This document shows, piece after piece, positions 44,976-57,612 of a stretch of 64,000 nucleotides of DNA. Source of the DNA: Camillea tinctor (lineage: Eukaryota > Ascomycota > Sordariomycetes > Xylariales > Xylariaceae); NCBI GenBank assembly GCA_022578605.1, contig MU394101.1, positions 245,410-309,409 on the forward strand. The letters run 5' to 3'. The stretch's first letter is position 1. Each line of letters begins with the position of its first letter. A program made the translations under genes and the position numbers. The notes below the pieces were generated by a model that did no database searches, had not been told where the DNA came from, and saw only the letters and a program-made list of their open reading frames with translations.

Positions 44976-46413
44976 TCATTACAGCAAGGACGGAAGCCGG
45001 TTGAAGGTGATGTTTTTGATATTACTCGAATACTATTAGTAATTATGGAGGATTAATTTTACGGGAAAAGATAAACAATCATGGCTAATATAGAGGCTGA
45101 TTCTTTTAATATTCATCATCTAGACAAACTCTCATTGCATTAGAACATACCTAGGTACTATCTATTTCTTTTGTGTCGATACGATCGACACAATGTTATG
45201 CCCCAGCCAACTTGGGCGGAGAATCGCCGGAAGCGCATTAACTGTTACTTCAACATGTAGTTATCCCATTTAGAATAGACTTATATTCTTTATTAGATAT
45301 TACCAACATCATTGGTGAGAACTGTAATACTTGTGATATTGGCGATATGAAATGTGTATATATAATATCAACTTTCCTGCCGTAATATCTCGTTCTTTAG
45401 CTACCGATCTAAGGTATTATTCATATTTTGGAATTAATAAAGTGAAGGTATACAAATCCTTCTATCGAGCGTTATTCTGAATCAATCTGGCATCACAGTT
45501 ATCTTTAAAGTCAAGACAACCCAATACGAGCCCTTTATTGCGTCTGCTCGTCACACACAAGTATTCATTTATTTTATACGAACCGCTAGCAGTGGAAACC
45601 CATGCTAATGCCATAAGTATGGTGGTATGCTTAGTTACCATAGTGTCTTAGTCGGAGATACCTTATTAGAATATCTCTGTTCATCTTTATATAGATCTGC
45701 ACTTTCTCTCATAGCTTTTGAAACTCAATATTATAGGCCTCTAGCATGTCAGCACATATTTTATTCACGGTTAATACATAGATCAACCTTCTTATTTCGA
45801 TATTGATATTATGCTATAACCTATGTACATAGGTACTGATCAATTAGTGTTGGCAGTCACCTCCGGTGTTAGACATGGCGCTCGTAGCAGGGATCATGGT
45901 GAAGAGAAGTGCACTCAATACTATTTAACAGATTCCACATATGTAGGCTGGACAATAGTCGATGTAGACGACCGGCAGCAGGTTGGGGGCTGTCACATCG
46001 AAATGAAGAGCATAAGTGGTAAGCTGAGTCTCTTATCCGACACCCGCCGGTGTAAGCCCGGATACAAAACGCAGCATCAATATCAGCAGCCTCATACGTT
46101 ATAATCCCAGTCCTTTGTTGACTAGGAAAGGCAAATATTCACCGTCCCAGTACGACGTTACTTGGATCGGTCTACTTCTGTCCCCCCGGATCGCCCGCAA
46201 GCGTTGCATACATCCTCTTCTCCATTCCTAAACTAGGTGCTTTTTTTATCCCAAGAGCAAGTCTGAAAGTGGGGCCAGTTGCCTCGAAGTTATAGGAAAA
46301 GAAGGTTTCTTGGACCAATCCCCAGTAGAGACGCTTTGCCTAAGAACCTTCGCCATTTCCTATTCTTCTATTTTCCAATTAGACACTTCTAATACCAAAT
46401 CTTTTCTTTGAGT
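44976..46413. other. Intergenic, AT-rich, no gene
   Basis: This region lies between the MFS exporter and the Pth11-like gene. Short frames have no recognisable family. No repeat was matched elsewhere in the window. Confidence 0.5.
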
Positions 46414-47693
46414 ATGGAGTCTATCCCGCCCGTAAACCCCGACGATCTGGGCCGTGGGCCAATGGTCATGGGGATCACTTGGACATTCACTATTCTCTCA
46501 ATAGTAGTAGTTGGATTGCGATTTTACGTGCGGCTAAAGATCTTCAAATTTTACTCCATCGAGGACTGGTTAATGCTTGCGGCTCTTGTGAGTAAATCCA
46601 CTTATAAGGCATATTTTCTTAGCATCATGGTACTTATATAACATAGTTCTAATGAATCTGGGCTACTATAGGTATTCCTAGTTGTCAGTCAAGGATGTGT
46701 GAGCGTAGCGTACCATTATGGTATTGGAAAGTATGACGCGGATATCGAGCAACCGACTCAGATGGTCAATGTACTCAAATGGATCTGGTTATCAGTGGCT
46801 CCTGGTATGGTCGTCTCTATTTTGGCAAGAATATCCATTGCCATGCTCCTCGTTCAGCTATTTGGAGTCCACAAATGGTTCAAATGGTTCATAATCATTA
46901 TCACCGTCGTCCAGACAGTCCTTTGCGTCCTAATTATTCCTTTCACGTATAGTCAAGTCAGACCCACAGAAGCGCTCTGGAATATATATCTACTAAATGT
47001 GGAAAGATGGGATCATAGAGTTGTGCTTTATATGGAGTACATTGGTCAATGTAAGTCTTCTTCGTCGTTCCCATACATTCAAATGGGTAGCCATTTTCTC
47101 ATTATAAATTGATTTCTAACAAACATACAAAAGCTCTATATACGATTTCGGATATCACCTACGTCTTATTTCCTGTCATTATCATCTGGAGACTCAATAT
47201 GCCAACACGGCGTAAGGTCGGTCTCGTTCTCCTCTTGGCAGGATCTCTCTTTACTGCAGCGATATCAATTTTGAAAACCACTGTCGCCCAGGGCGGCGGT
47301 GCCCACTACATCACCGATGTACAGTACGAGGGTAGTTTGGCTATCATTTGGTCAACCTTGGAGGAAGCTTTAGTCATCATCATGGGTTCCATTCCAGCTC
47401 TACGCGCTATCACAAAATTGAATATTTCGGTCTCCAGCACCATCGGTTCTTTCCTTTCCAGCGTATCCAAGAAGATCAAAAATCCAGCCTACAGTACTGG
47501 AAATATCAATTCTGGAGCATACCATGACCTGGAGAGGGGCACCTACAATCTTGGTCAGGTTGGGACGAACCACAATCTGGTAGCTGATGTCCCAATCATT
47601 ACTCATAACCAGTATCACAATAGTCATGGGAGCAGCCAAAATATCCCTAGACATGTCTTAAGAACTGATGAATTCAGTATCTCATACGATTAG
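46414..47693 (+). CDS. Pth11-like 7-TM integral membrane protein (fungal rhodopsin-like domain)
   Basis: Three exons (46414-46587, 46672-47050, 47134-47693) give about 370 aa. I chose ATG 46414 (MESIPPVNPDD) because the frame upstream opens with TTG. Features are the N-terminal GRGPMVMGITWTF, seven predicted membrane helices, IEDWLMLAAL after TM2, MLLVQLFGVHKWFKWF, LYTISDITYVLFPVIIIWRL, and a polar C-terminal tail of about 90 residues rich in Asn, Ser and His. Proteins of this family are putative G-protein-coupled receptors. No CFEM domain is present. A 3'-truncated paralogue lies at 34380-34919. A role in sensing for the cluster is only a guess. Confidence 0.9.
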
Positions 47694-50600
47694 CTCTATC
47701 ATAAGTAACTGGCTGTCAATTAATGAAAACTATGAAAACTGTTGGAATATGGGGTTTCGCCCCACATACGATACTATTACTACTGCTACTACATGTATAT
47801 ATTGGGCTCACACCCTCCTAGACTCTCACCTGGACTAATACACGTTATCCTATTCCCTCATCCTCGTATCACTCCAATAAAGATGTTGAGGCATTGATCA
47901 TTTAGGATACGAATAATATGGTGTTAGGTACGCATGCGTAATTTCAAAGCACCAGTAAGTAGGGGCAAGAAAATGGGGCTGCATACCATGTAACCATAAC
48001 GTCAGGTGTATACGAGATGAGGCCGGATATGTTAGTACTGATTAGTATTATGTAAGTCCAAAGGGACCTTGAGGATACCTCATAATGAGTACTTTTTGCA
48101 AATCCATCTAACAGTATTAACGACTACCAAATATGAAGCTGTCGCGTATGTGGGTACATACCCACGAGCATGCTGCATAGGTACGCACACAGGGTAATCA
48201 CGTGACCTTGTGATCTTGGCACTGGAGCTGCAGCTCCATTATTTTGGGTATATAAGGGGCTCGTGCCCCTTTTGCTTCGCAGATCGATAGTTGAAGAATT
48301 AATCTTTTATGTACCTTCAAACCAAAGCCGTATATAGAAGCGATAGAAGCGCTAGTAGACTAAATCAAATCTGTTTACGGGATCCGGAAGGGTCTACTCT
48401 CCAGATTAAGTATGAACGAATTTGCCGTTGACGGCGGACACAGGTTCAATATAGCTTTGGAGGAGCCCGGGGATACTGTGAGAAGATTTCGCTATATAGT
48501 AAATATATCCTTCGATATGATAACTAGAGAGGTAACTAACTGTTAGTAGCACTACCAGTATCCTTTAGCTCTCATCAGTATTATAGAAAATGTAGTGTTT
48601 GCTGCCCTAGAAGGAACCTACTATATCAATAGGCTGGCGTACTGGGGCTTATGTGTCCCTAGATAATAGGGCTGAAAAAAGTGTCAACCCAAATGCTCGA
48701 ATGTTTTAATGTGGCCTATTTTGATGCCTGAGATGCTCCTTCAGACACAGGAGATAGGCGTCTAAAATTCATACTACTAGACAATACCTGATAATGGTGA
48801 GAGCCTTGGGACTGTATGTCTTGGGCCTAGCTACTGCTTCATGCAGTAAAGCACTACATAAAAAGGCCTACTGATACATCTAACATAAACACATCCGGCT
48901 AAAATGAAGAGGAAGGAACGTTATAAGAATAAACGACTCTCTCCTACGTATCTTATAGAGGTTTACGCTCCTAGACACACGCGTGCAGGGCTCGGGGCAC
49001 AACGAGGTTCTATTGCTGCATGCTATCAAGCTATCGTGTGTTGTGATATAGACCAAGAAGAGAAGAAAAGGATGCTGAAGCTAAAAAAGAGAACTAATAA
49101 ACCTGCTGAAATAGGTGATAAGGGGCATCTGTCAAGGTACAGGTATAAGGTGTATCCGCAAATACATGTATATAAGGGGCAGGTCCTCCCATCATCCAGA
49201 GATAGATGTTCACCTGATCAAACAACCTCATAGCCTCATTTCAACAATGTAGTCTATTCTTTATCCAAATCCCTTATGGGATACCAGATTCCTGACCAGT
49301 GCTGAGAACAAATCTCAGCATGAACAAGTGAATAGGAGTCTATTCCCAGTCGATAGCGAAAGCTACTGAATAGAAAGGTCTAGGGAGATTTGATAATAGT
49401 TATACCACCTTAAATATAGAATTTGATGTAATATCATTCATCTCATCCCTTTTCTATGAAACCGCAGTTCTTGAAGCCATAGCGGTAGCTGGCTAACGCA
49501 AAACGGTCATATCTTTCCACCGTATCTGTTGAAGAGAGTGGTCTGTGCGCTCCACACCTATGCTGTATATAAGGCGTTACTGCTGGTAGGCCCTTAAGCC
49601 TTAAGGCCTACCATATTCCCTTCTACAATCAATACACGTTATAGCAACCTACCTAAATTCAACGGTATATACAATGTCCACGAGAAAGGAGCAGAGGGAC
49701 TACCAGAAAGGGCGGAAGTGAACAACTCATTCGTGAAGAGCAGGGACTCCTAAAGACCCCATGATCCCGCTCCACGACTTTGCAGGTTTATGATAGGTAA
49801 AAATGACATGAAAATCAATGTTCATTGGTTGGAATGAGTGAACCCCCAAGGTTGCAAGAGTGTGACATGGCCTCAAATGTGCAGAACTTATTTTCAAAAC
49901 TATCCCTTTGGAAGCCTATAGGTTATCTTATAGTCAATGAGGATGAAGACCGATACTTATCACCTACATCTCAGCTGCAATATACAAGAGCTCTGCCGAA
50001 GTTGCCCAACCTGATACTTACTTGGGCAGCAGTCAACAGCGAAAATAGCCGATTTATCACCTTTCTACCTGCATTAACTTCGCTAGATATCTCCAGCCCA
50101 TGAACAACTAATCGCTTTTGTTTTGAAGAAATCATTATTCTATCTCCGTCTCGAGTGGAACCTTACTAAACCGCAGAGGGCTCACCGGTCACACGTTTCG
50201 ACAGAGCTATGTTTCTTTAACGATTCGGGAAATTGCATTCGAATAATTGAGTATCGTGAATAGGTATACATGATAAAATAAATATTACCTAGGTGAGTTT
50301 TATATAATCAATGTAGTATATAAAAATGCAATTGACGATGTAAAACTATTATAACACAATGGATTATTCTCTCTTTCCCTCTCTCTCTTACTCTTTTTTT
50401 ATTCTTTCTTATAGTACCTACCTACTTAGGTAGGTAGTTAATTACAAAAAGCTCATGCATATTTACCTACCATCTATCATTCAGCCTCATCTGCTGGGAT
50501 TAAGTAGTTTCGCTGTGATACCCCACGACTCTCTGATCGAGGGCTGGGCACTATGCCGCTTTGCGGAGTCGGTTACTAGCCGAAGCAAATCAGAGTCTTG

Positions 50601-50951
50601 CTTAATGGACGTTTTTCCCTTGAGTTACCCTAGCGATATCCATACGCTTACACGTGGCTAATTCACAGCCATATCCAACTTGTTGTTACTGACTAAATCT
50701 GAGTATCAGTGTCCTATGGGTGAGCGTTGTATCATAAATCATGGTATACCGTGGTAGGGTAAGATGCATAGCGTGAGGTATGCTTGAGATCGTATATGAT
50801 ATGTTAGAAACAACGCCTAGGGCAGCAGTAATAAGTTCAAGCAACTCACTGCTTGCGCTTCTACTATTCAGTCTTAAGGTAAATCTATCACATACTCATC
50901 CTGGTCGTCATTGATTGTGTTATATCCCTTTAGTATTTTGTTTTTCCAAAC
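47694..50951. other. Long intergenic region with repeat fragments
   Basis: No gene is supported in 3.3 kb. It holds repeat family C copy 2 and further TATATAAGG-containing stretches (about 49170 and 49567) resembling that family's core. A TGTTGGAATATGGGG start near 47739 resembles a retrotransposon LTR end, without a defined partner. Confidence 0.5.
48140..48343 (+). repeat. Dispersed repeat family C, copy 2 (LTR-like, promoter-containing)
   Basis: This is the direct-orientation partner of the copy at 39949, alignable over about 200 bp with scattered substitutions and a few short indels. It includes the CACGTGACC, TATATAAGG, TGCTTCGCAGAT and ATAGTTGAAGAATTAAT blocks. The two copies enclose the P450-2, MFS and Pth11 genes. 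Confidence 0.75.
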
Positions 50952-52207
50952 ATGGATATCTCAGCTATCCAATCCATTAACCAGGCTATACTCTACGTGC
51001 AAAACACACAACACACACAATATGCACAGAGTCTGACAAGTCTAAATCAGACAAACTTAGATAAACATCCTGAGATCAAGAGCCTTTGGGATGCCTTGGC
51101 TGATGTTGAAAATAAGATCCAGGATATAGCTAAGGGCCTAAAACACACATTGGCGCAATGCGGGAAAGATACCATAAGAAAGCTTGAGACCGCAATGGTC
51201 CAAATCTATAACCTGGCCGTTTTCATCCGTGGCGATTACGACGACCGCGATCCCGACACAGCCCAGCGCGACAAGTTGCTCAAGCTGGCCGTGAATGCTT
51301 TCCAGGAAGCCGAAGATATCGCAGAGGCGGGACTCAAGGCAATTAGTGACAGGCATAGCCAGGTTATGGAGATGGAGAGTACTGTGATCGCTCCTACCAA
51401 GTCCAAGATTGACCAAATGCTTCAGTACGCTGAAATAGAGCTCCAGTCTGTCCAGTCTAAGATTCAGGTCTTTGAGCGTAGCATCGGGCTGATGCAGCAG
51501 ACTGTAGCGAATGAGTCCGCGGCTATGAGTCGGCTCAGTGACAGGATTGATGAAATGGAGACGGTGTCGCTTATTAGCGATATTGGAGTAAGAATCATTA
51601 TCACTGTATTCCTTCTCGACGCTAATGCCACTTCTCGCAGTTTACCATCCTGACCTTTGGTATCGGCAATGCTATCAACGGCAGGCCCCTCGACCCTGCT
51701 AACCTGCACGGCCAGCTTAAAAACGCGCGTCGGGCGTTCAACGATGCCCAGAACCGGCTAAACGAAGACCGGAACAGAGTGTCCTCGCTAACAAGCGAAC
51801 GCAACTCCTTGGAGTCCCAGCGTAACTTTACCTCGCAGACCTCCGCGCTTATACCCGAGCTAAGAGCAATGGCAACCACCACTGAGTCTGAGTGCATCAT
51901 GCTGCAGCGACAGTTCGGGCCGCTTAAGGAGGTATCCTCTAGGATGCTTATGCGTGTCCGCGAGATCGAACAGGGCGTGACCGTCATGCAGGCACTGGCG
52001 TATTCCAAACAGGAGTTTGCCGCCGACATCCTTAGGATCTGCAACGAGTCGCTGATTGACCAGGCACTGGTAGACGAGGACCGCATGGTGATGAACGAGG
52101 TCATGCGCGAGTATGGCGGGGACATCCCTGACGAGGTCCAGGAGCTTGCGGCGACTATTGAGGGGAAGATGGAGTTCATTGCTACGGTGCCTAGCATTTG
52201 CGGCTGA
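50952..52207 (+). CDS. Helical coiled-coil protein, possible alpha-pore-former-like (unrecognised)
   Basis: I do not recognise a named family. Exons 50952-51587 and 51641-52207 (GTAAGA...CGCAG intron) give about 400 aa with no signal peptide. The protein is almost wholly predicted helical: an N-terminal helical bundle, then long heptad-rich helices rich in Gln, Glu and Ser (about residues 150-210). The intron falls just before a short hydrophobic Gly-containing segment (FTILTFGIGNAI, about 213-224), followed by a second set of long amphipathic helices to the C-terminus. A helix / hydrophobic-head / helix plan is seen in alpha-helical pore-forming proteins such as the ClyA and XaxA types, and that is the only basis for the suggestion. 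The next gene has the same plan and orientation. Confidence 0.8.
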
Positions 52208-53463
52208 GTGTCCACATTCTTGTTGATGAACACTGGATAGAATATCGCAATGTTTCCTGGTATGCATTTTCAGCCGCATCTAAGCTGCATCTAAGCAGTA
52301 GGTTGGGCAGTGGATTCAAGTAAATGGCACGGCATAGGAAAACACGGCAGTTTTTTGCATACCGACTAGATATCTCCGAGTATGATTAGCAGCATCAAAC
52401 TAATGCAGTAGTATATTAGGCAAAATCATTCGTATTCAGACGACACATATCTATTACACACTACATCACTCTGGCTGTTCGCCGCTTGAACGCACACCTG
52501 TATCTCTGTTTACCTAGTCTAAATCGTGATGAGCACTACCTAGACATTCTACCTAGAGTTTTTGGAGTTTAGACTTTGTTGACGTCTGCCTGTGAGAGCA
52601 TCTGTGATTCGTCAAAGGGACTGGAGTGGCCAGTTCTTTGAGTGCCTCTGAAGTTGAGGATACTTTTATAGCTCGGAGTGAACTCAATTGGCTGCCTTGT
52701 GCGGAGGTATCGTTGGGCATCACCGTGGAGAAGGTATCTGCTCCGTTCAAGCTCCTATGTTGCTTTCATTATTGGGCAACGTGGAAGTCCAAAAAGTAAG
52801 GGTACTTCCTGCTGTGGCCCCTCGGTTGAGTCTCATGCAACTCATCACCACAACGCGCTGTCCAATCCAAAGAAGCTTTTCAAACATCAGTTTCTTTTTC
52901 TTTTTTCTTTTTCGATAATCGAGGGTGACGGCTTCCTCCAGTAGCTGTGCTATTGTTACTTGTTTTACAGCAGAGGCCTGGTTGGAAACGATCACACCAC
53001 GTCAGACCAGGGAAGAACAGAGCCTGCTTTGCGCAGCTCGCCAAAATTGACTTGTCAAATGACTCCTGCACTGGATTGTGGAATCCTATGTGATTATGGA
53101 TAACACATTACCTCACAAGTGGTTTCGCTTTCCGCGGAATTCAAGAAATGTTTTTAGGCGGGCAGAATTAGGTAGACGCTCATTATTACTGGTCATTGAA
53201 CCGACAGCAACTGAGCCCTTTGGATTTAGTACTACGATCCTTGGCAAAGGCTGAGAACCCCAAGTAATAGTCAAGCGCTGCTATGAGGATAATCGAGTGA
53301 GAAGCGTAAGGTATAAATATGAGAGCTTCTATGAGTGCACGCAGACCTCGGGCAACGACTATTACCTATCTCATGCTCAACTTCCCCCTTTTCGGTTTAG
53401 CTGCTACACAACTATCATCTCTCAACTGTGAAGCCAAATTCTACGTTCTCATACGAATGCATC
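52208..53463. other. Intergenic, contains TATA box of the next gene
   Basis: No gene is supported in this 1.25-kb spacer. A T/C-rich patch occurs near 52890-52915 and TATAAATA lies at 53312-53319, about 150 bp before the next start codon. Confidence 0.5.
53312..53319 (+). promoter_or_regulatory. TATA box upstream of the 790-aa helical protein gene
   Basis: TATAAATA is followed by a roughly 145-nt leader to ATG 53464. The position is typical for a fungal core promoter. The role is inferred from sequence only. Confidence 0.5.
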
Positions 53464-56273
53464 ATGTCGTCTGACGGGAGAGACCTTCAAGTGATCCTGG
53501 CCGCGCAGGAGAGGCGCGAACTGGCCCTTGAGGACCAGTCCCAGATCATGAACGAGATGAAGAGCAGTCTCATTTTCCAGTGCAACTGGGAGGAGCTACT
53601 CCAAGCTGCGCCCACCGCTATTAGCTATATGGGAGCATGCTTTGTTGCCAGCTCTAGCCCCAAGGCGGTTGTTCAGCTTACGCCGCCCAAGGACAAGGGT
53701 TTCCAGTATCTCAGGTTTGTGGAAGAACTATATTGCTTTCAGAGTACGTATTCTGACAGCTTTACAAGGTACACTTCCGTTCAGGCCAACCTAATTGAGT
53801 GCGGGAATATTGGTCGAATGGCTTTCCTTGAAGCCGAAAAAGGCATGGGCGTCATCCAACTAACCTCTCAAGTTATCGATCACAAGGTGAGAAGCCGAAA
53901 CTCATCAATTCATCGGCATATCTCTGCACCAACAGCTTTGCTGACATGACGTCTCGGTCTCGCACAGATCAATGATATTGTTAGATGCATTGGCGATCCA
54001 ATATCGGCGAAGAAGATGCTTCGACCTCAACTCTCAACTCTCAAGTCCGGTGCTGCTTCTTGTCTCCAGAGGGCTATGGACATCGACAAAAAATTCGAAG
54101 AATGGTTACTTTATGTTTGTGAGATACATGCTGCTTGTGCACAGGAAGAGAATGACACACGCAACGCACTGCTCAACAATGAGATATATCTTGCTGCAGA
54201 GCAGACTCGCCTGGACTACCAGAAGTCAACCGCTGAGGAGGCTAAGAAGGCGCAAGAAGCCATAGGTAAACAGGTCACTGCAGCCTCCGCCGCCTTCAAA
54301 AAAGCGTCCGACGAGTTCCCGTCAGGGTGAGATGGATATCTAGTTACCAATACTGCTGTATTCAACAGTTCGTGCTAATCAGGACACAGATGGGATTTGT
54401 TGGGCCAGCAGATTGTCAGCGACCTCGTCGGTGCCCTGACATCGACTCTTAATGTTGCTGTACCTACCCTCTTAAGCACCCTCAATCCCATAGCCAAAGT
54501 CAAGGCTGCGGTCGATGTCGTTGGAGGCTTCGTCAATCCACCGAAAAGCGGCAATGTTTCTGCTACGGCCAATGGGCGCGATGACAAAGCTGGGTCAAAC
54601 GCAGCTCGACTGAAAGCGGTTCCAAAGGTAGCTACAGACCCAGCTTATGTCGAGGTCCTTAAAATTAGCACCTATCTAGACATACTGCGTACGATTGTGA
54701 GCGGGAAGAAAGCCGACGGCAACATCGATTGGGAAATGGCCGATGGAGGAAGTAAAGCTACAGCCAAGTCGAGTATCAAATTCCTAGTGGCAATGCTAGA
54801 CGACTCCAAGGCTCGCTTTGAGCCTTTGGCTACATCTGAGAAGCCGAGTGAGACTCTCTTGAAGATTCTGGACGTCTCTTTGCGGGTATGGTTCCCACTA
54901 CCCTCGTCTTCTAATTGCTTGTCTTGCCAGAAGAGATCGTTAATCATCGAGATACAGGTCGCCAATGACATTAAAGACGAAATTGATAGGTCGAAAATTG
55001 CCTCGAGTGAATGGCCCAAGAAGGACTCTGAACAGGTTAAGAAGTGGCAATCGGATTTTGCTGCTCAGTATCGAGAGTCGAACACCCTTATTGGCGTAGC
55101 GAAGACGATTCCAGGCACATCCGCTAACGGCGTAAGTGTCCTGCTCTGTTCCCCTTTATTTGCCAAAGCTAAGAATTCGATATAGATCCCTCTTACGGCC
55201 ACAGACCCAGCTGTCACGACCGCTCAAATCAGCACAAAGTCTCTGCATGCACAGGCAGTATTGGAATCAGCCAAGAATCGGTTAACAACCACATCGCAGA
55301 TGCTCACTAACTCTCAGGAGACTTATGCAAAGTCAACTGAGATGCTACTGGAACAGGAAAACAAGTTGGCGGATGTTCGAGCGAAACTAACAAAACTGAC
55401 TGGAGATAATGTCTCGCTTGTATGTAGACATCTCCACCGTCGTAGGCACCTACGCATGAACCTGCTAACAGTTACCGTCTCACACAGACCGAGATCAAGA
55501 GGATCCTGCTCGAGTGTATCAAGCTCATCGTGGAACTGAAGAGCCAGATCACCAACCTCGTGCGGTTCTTCAATACCATGACGGTCGTGATCGAAATTTG
55601 CATCAACTTGCACGTCGACCCGTTCCTTGAGACGGTTAACATGATTGTTGCCGAGGGAGACGATCCTCACAAGAGCGTTAGGATAGGCGACTATACGCTT
55701 ACAGATTTCCAGCGTGCGGTATGTGGAATCTGCCCCAAAGCCCTCACAAGCAACATGGCTGACCTCCCTTCCAGCAAGTCCACAGTGCAGCCACGACGAT
55801 GCGCTCCTACTTCAGTGTCTTTGGCGATATCGCCAAGATGTGGGTGGACCTGTCCAAGGAGAATGTGCTGCCGGGCTTGCGCCTCTGCGACGAACTGTCC
55901 ATTACGGCCGACGAGAAAGACCCGGGAGCAATGTCTAAGAAGGTCATGGCGCTGAACCAGTGGTCTTCTGAGGCGGCCGGGCGCGTCCGGACCATCGCCC
56001 GCCAGAGGCAGAAGGAGATCATGGACGGTATGGAGAGCCGCATCAACGAGGTCCAGGAGACCACGCAGCTTATTGCGCCACCACCCCAGGAGACGATCAA
56101 GGCAATCACGGCTGGCACGGAGGTTACGAAGCAGGCTGCGCAGGACAGTGTTGCGCAGCGGGCTAAGCGAAGCCCGCTCAGCCGATTTGGTGAGTTAGAA
56201 TACGGACAAGTGTGAGGCGTACGGAGGCGCGTAGACTAAGTTACTAACCACGGATTCAGTCATCGCCGACTAG
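53464..56273 (+). CDS. Large helical protein with central hydrophobic segment (unrecognised, pore-former-like plan)
   Basis: I do not recognise a named family. The likely exons are 53464-53886, 53968-54326, 54390-54885, 54931-55131, 55186-55419, 55488-55718, 55775-56189 and 56260-56273 (about 790 aa). I chose ATG 53464 because the upstream frame opens with GTG. The last intron has strong GTGAGT, CTAAC and CAG signals and gives a short VIAD end. Intron 3 is ambiguous: acceptors at 54930 or 54957 both keep frame, as does retention. The protein has an N-terminal helical region, a Lys/Glu/Ala coiled coil (about 200-258), a hydrophobic stretch with LVGALTSTLNVAVPTLLSTL (about 267-290), more long helices, and a conserved-looking C-terminal helical part (LVRFFNTMTVVIEICINLHV). 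The architecture parallels the 400-aa gene upstream. Confidence 0.8.
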
Positions 56274-57612
56274 TTGTCGCTACCTGCGACGTTACCGACA
56301 TAATGGCTAAGGGGCCTGGAGATCAAGGCCGCGCAGAGTAGCCAAGCAAGGAATAAGAAGTCAATGTTGCGTCAGTTAGGCGGTATGTACTAAGTAGAAG
56401 TTGAAATACCTGAGCAGAAATAGGGATGAGCTTCTAATGGAGCTCTAATCAATTCAAAGCTGTAAGAAAACGATGGGTCACGTGATTATATATAATGGGG
56501 CTATTGCCCCTATTGCCCCTATATAGGAGATCTAAGGGGCATAATCATCCTACTCATCACTGACACCCCTATACACTTACCATCTCATTACTATCTACAT
56601 TACTTCGCTATTCGTGATATAATCATCAAAGTTAGAAAGGCCCCTGTAGTATACAAAATTTACGCACAAACCATAATTAAGTACATTCAATATTAAATCA
56701 CTCGTCCCAAATTTGGTATCCGTTCTGATTTCCAGACATCGAGGTGGGACATATATTGCAGGCCTATTTATAAGACTCATTATCCTGGGTTTTCTAAAAG
56801 AACGGGTTGCTTGCCTCAAGCATATCGATAGTTGTTGTCTGTCACTTCTGGCGCGTGACAACATCTATAGGTACTCCTCATCCGGTTGTCGATGACTGCG
56901 CGTCCGTAGTGGGTGAAAAATCTCGGCTGAATCGTTTAGTTAGATATGCACAAGAACCATGGCCGCATCAATTTAACACACCAGAGCTTAGAGGCACATT
57001 CTAACCTTGCGAAACAACCGGTGCGACACCGTGTACGAAGGCTTGGAGGCTACGGCAAAGGAGCTAGCCCGCTCTGCCCGTTGTGACGAAACCTAGCGCA
57101 AAGCGATGACCAACAGAAATTCAGGGCTAGCGAGGTTTCAGACAATCATAATCGTTTGCATCCTCCCTAGTCAGTAAGTACGAGTGCGCCCTTCTCCTCC
57201 TGGGCGTACATATCTACCCAATGCACCCTTCCGGGGACGAATCAAGGTAAAATTCCATAAGAAACGGGCGTCAGCTTTCAGGCCGTCACATCTCCTCACA
57301 CCTAATGGGAAACAAATCGGTCCATAGGCACCTTGCCACGTAATATTTATGTAGCTTACTCGTACCTTTTGTCATGCCATTAGTTGGGTAACTAGCGAAG
57401 GTAGCCCTCAACGCCCTTAAGCCAACCTTCACCCCTTTAACCTATTATGTCTTTTCGGATGAGTTCAATTAGCGATAGATAGGTTTAATTCCAAGAAACT
57501 TCCAGAACGGCATATATAAGCACCGTCTGCGCCAACCTTTATCTAGCAAGGGAACATTTTCCGTTATGCATAACAGAACTTCTTCCAGCTCCCTTTTTCT
57601 TCATAGTCAAAT
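56274..57612. other. Intergenic, no supported gene
   Basis: It contains GGGTCACGTGATTATATATA followed by GGGGC/GCCCC repeats (about 56475-56540), resembling the core of repeat family C. A TATA box lies near the right end. Short frames are not convincing. Confidence 0.5.
57513..57520 (+). promoter_or_regulatory. TATA box upstream of the 162-aa protein gene
   Basis: TATATAAG occurs about 93 bp before ATG 57613, a normal core-promoter position. The role is inferred. Confidence 0.5.

Noticed and set aside
48904..49233. 109-aa Lys/Arg-rich open frame starting at an ATG
   Set aside because: It lies in a repeat-bearing, AT-rich spacer, shows no domain, and its composition follows the local sequence. 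There is too little support for a gene.
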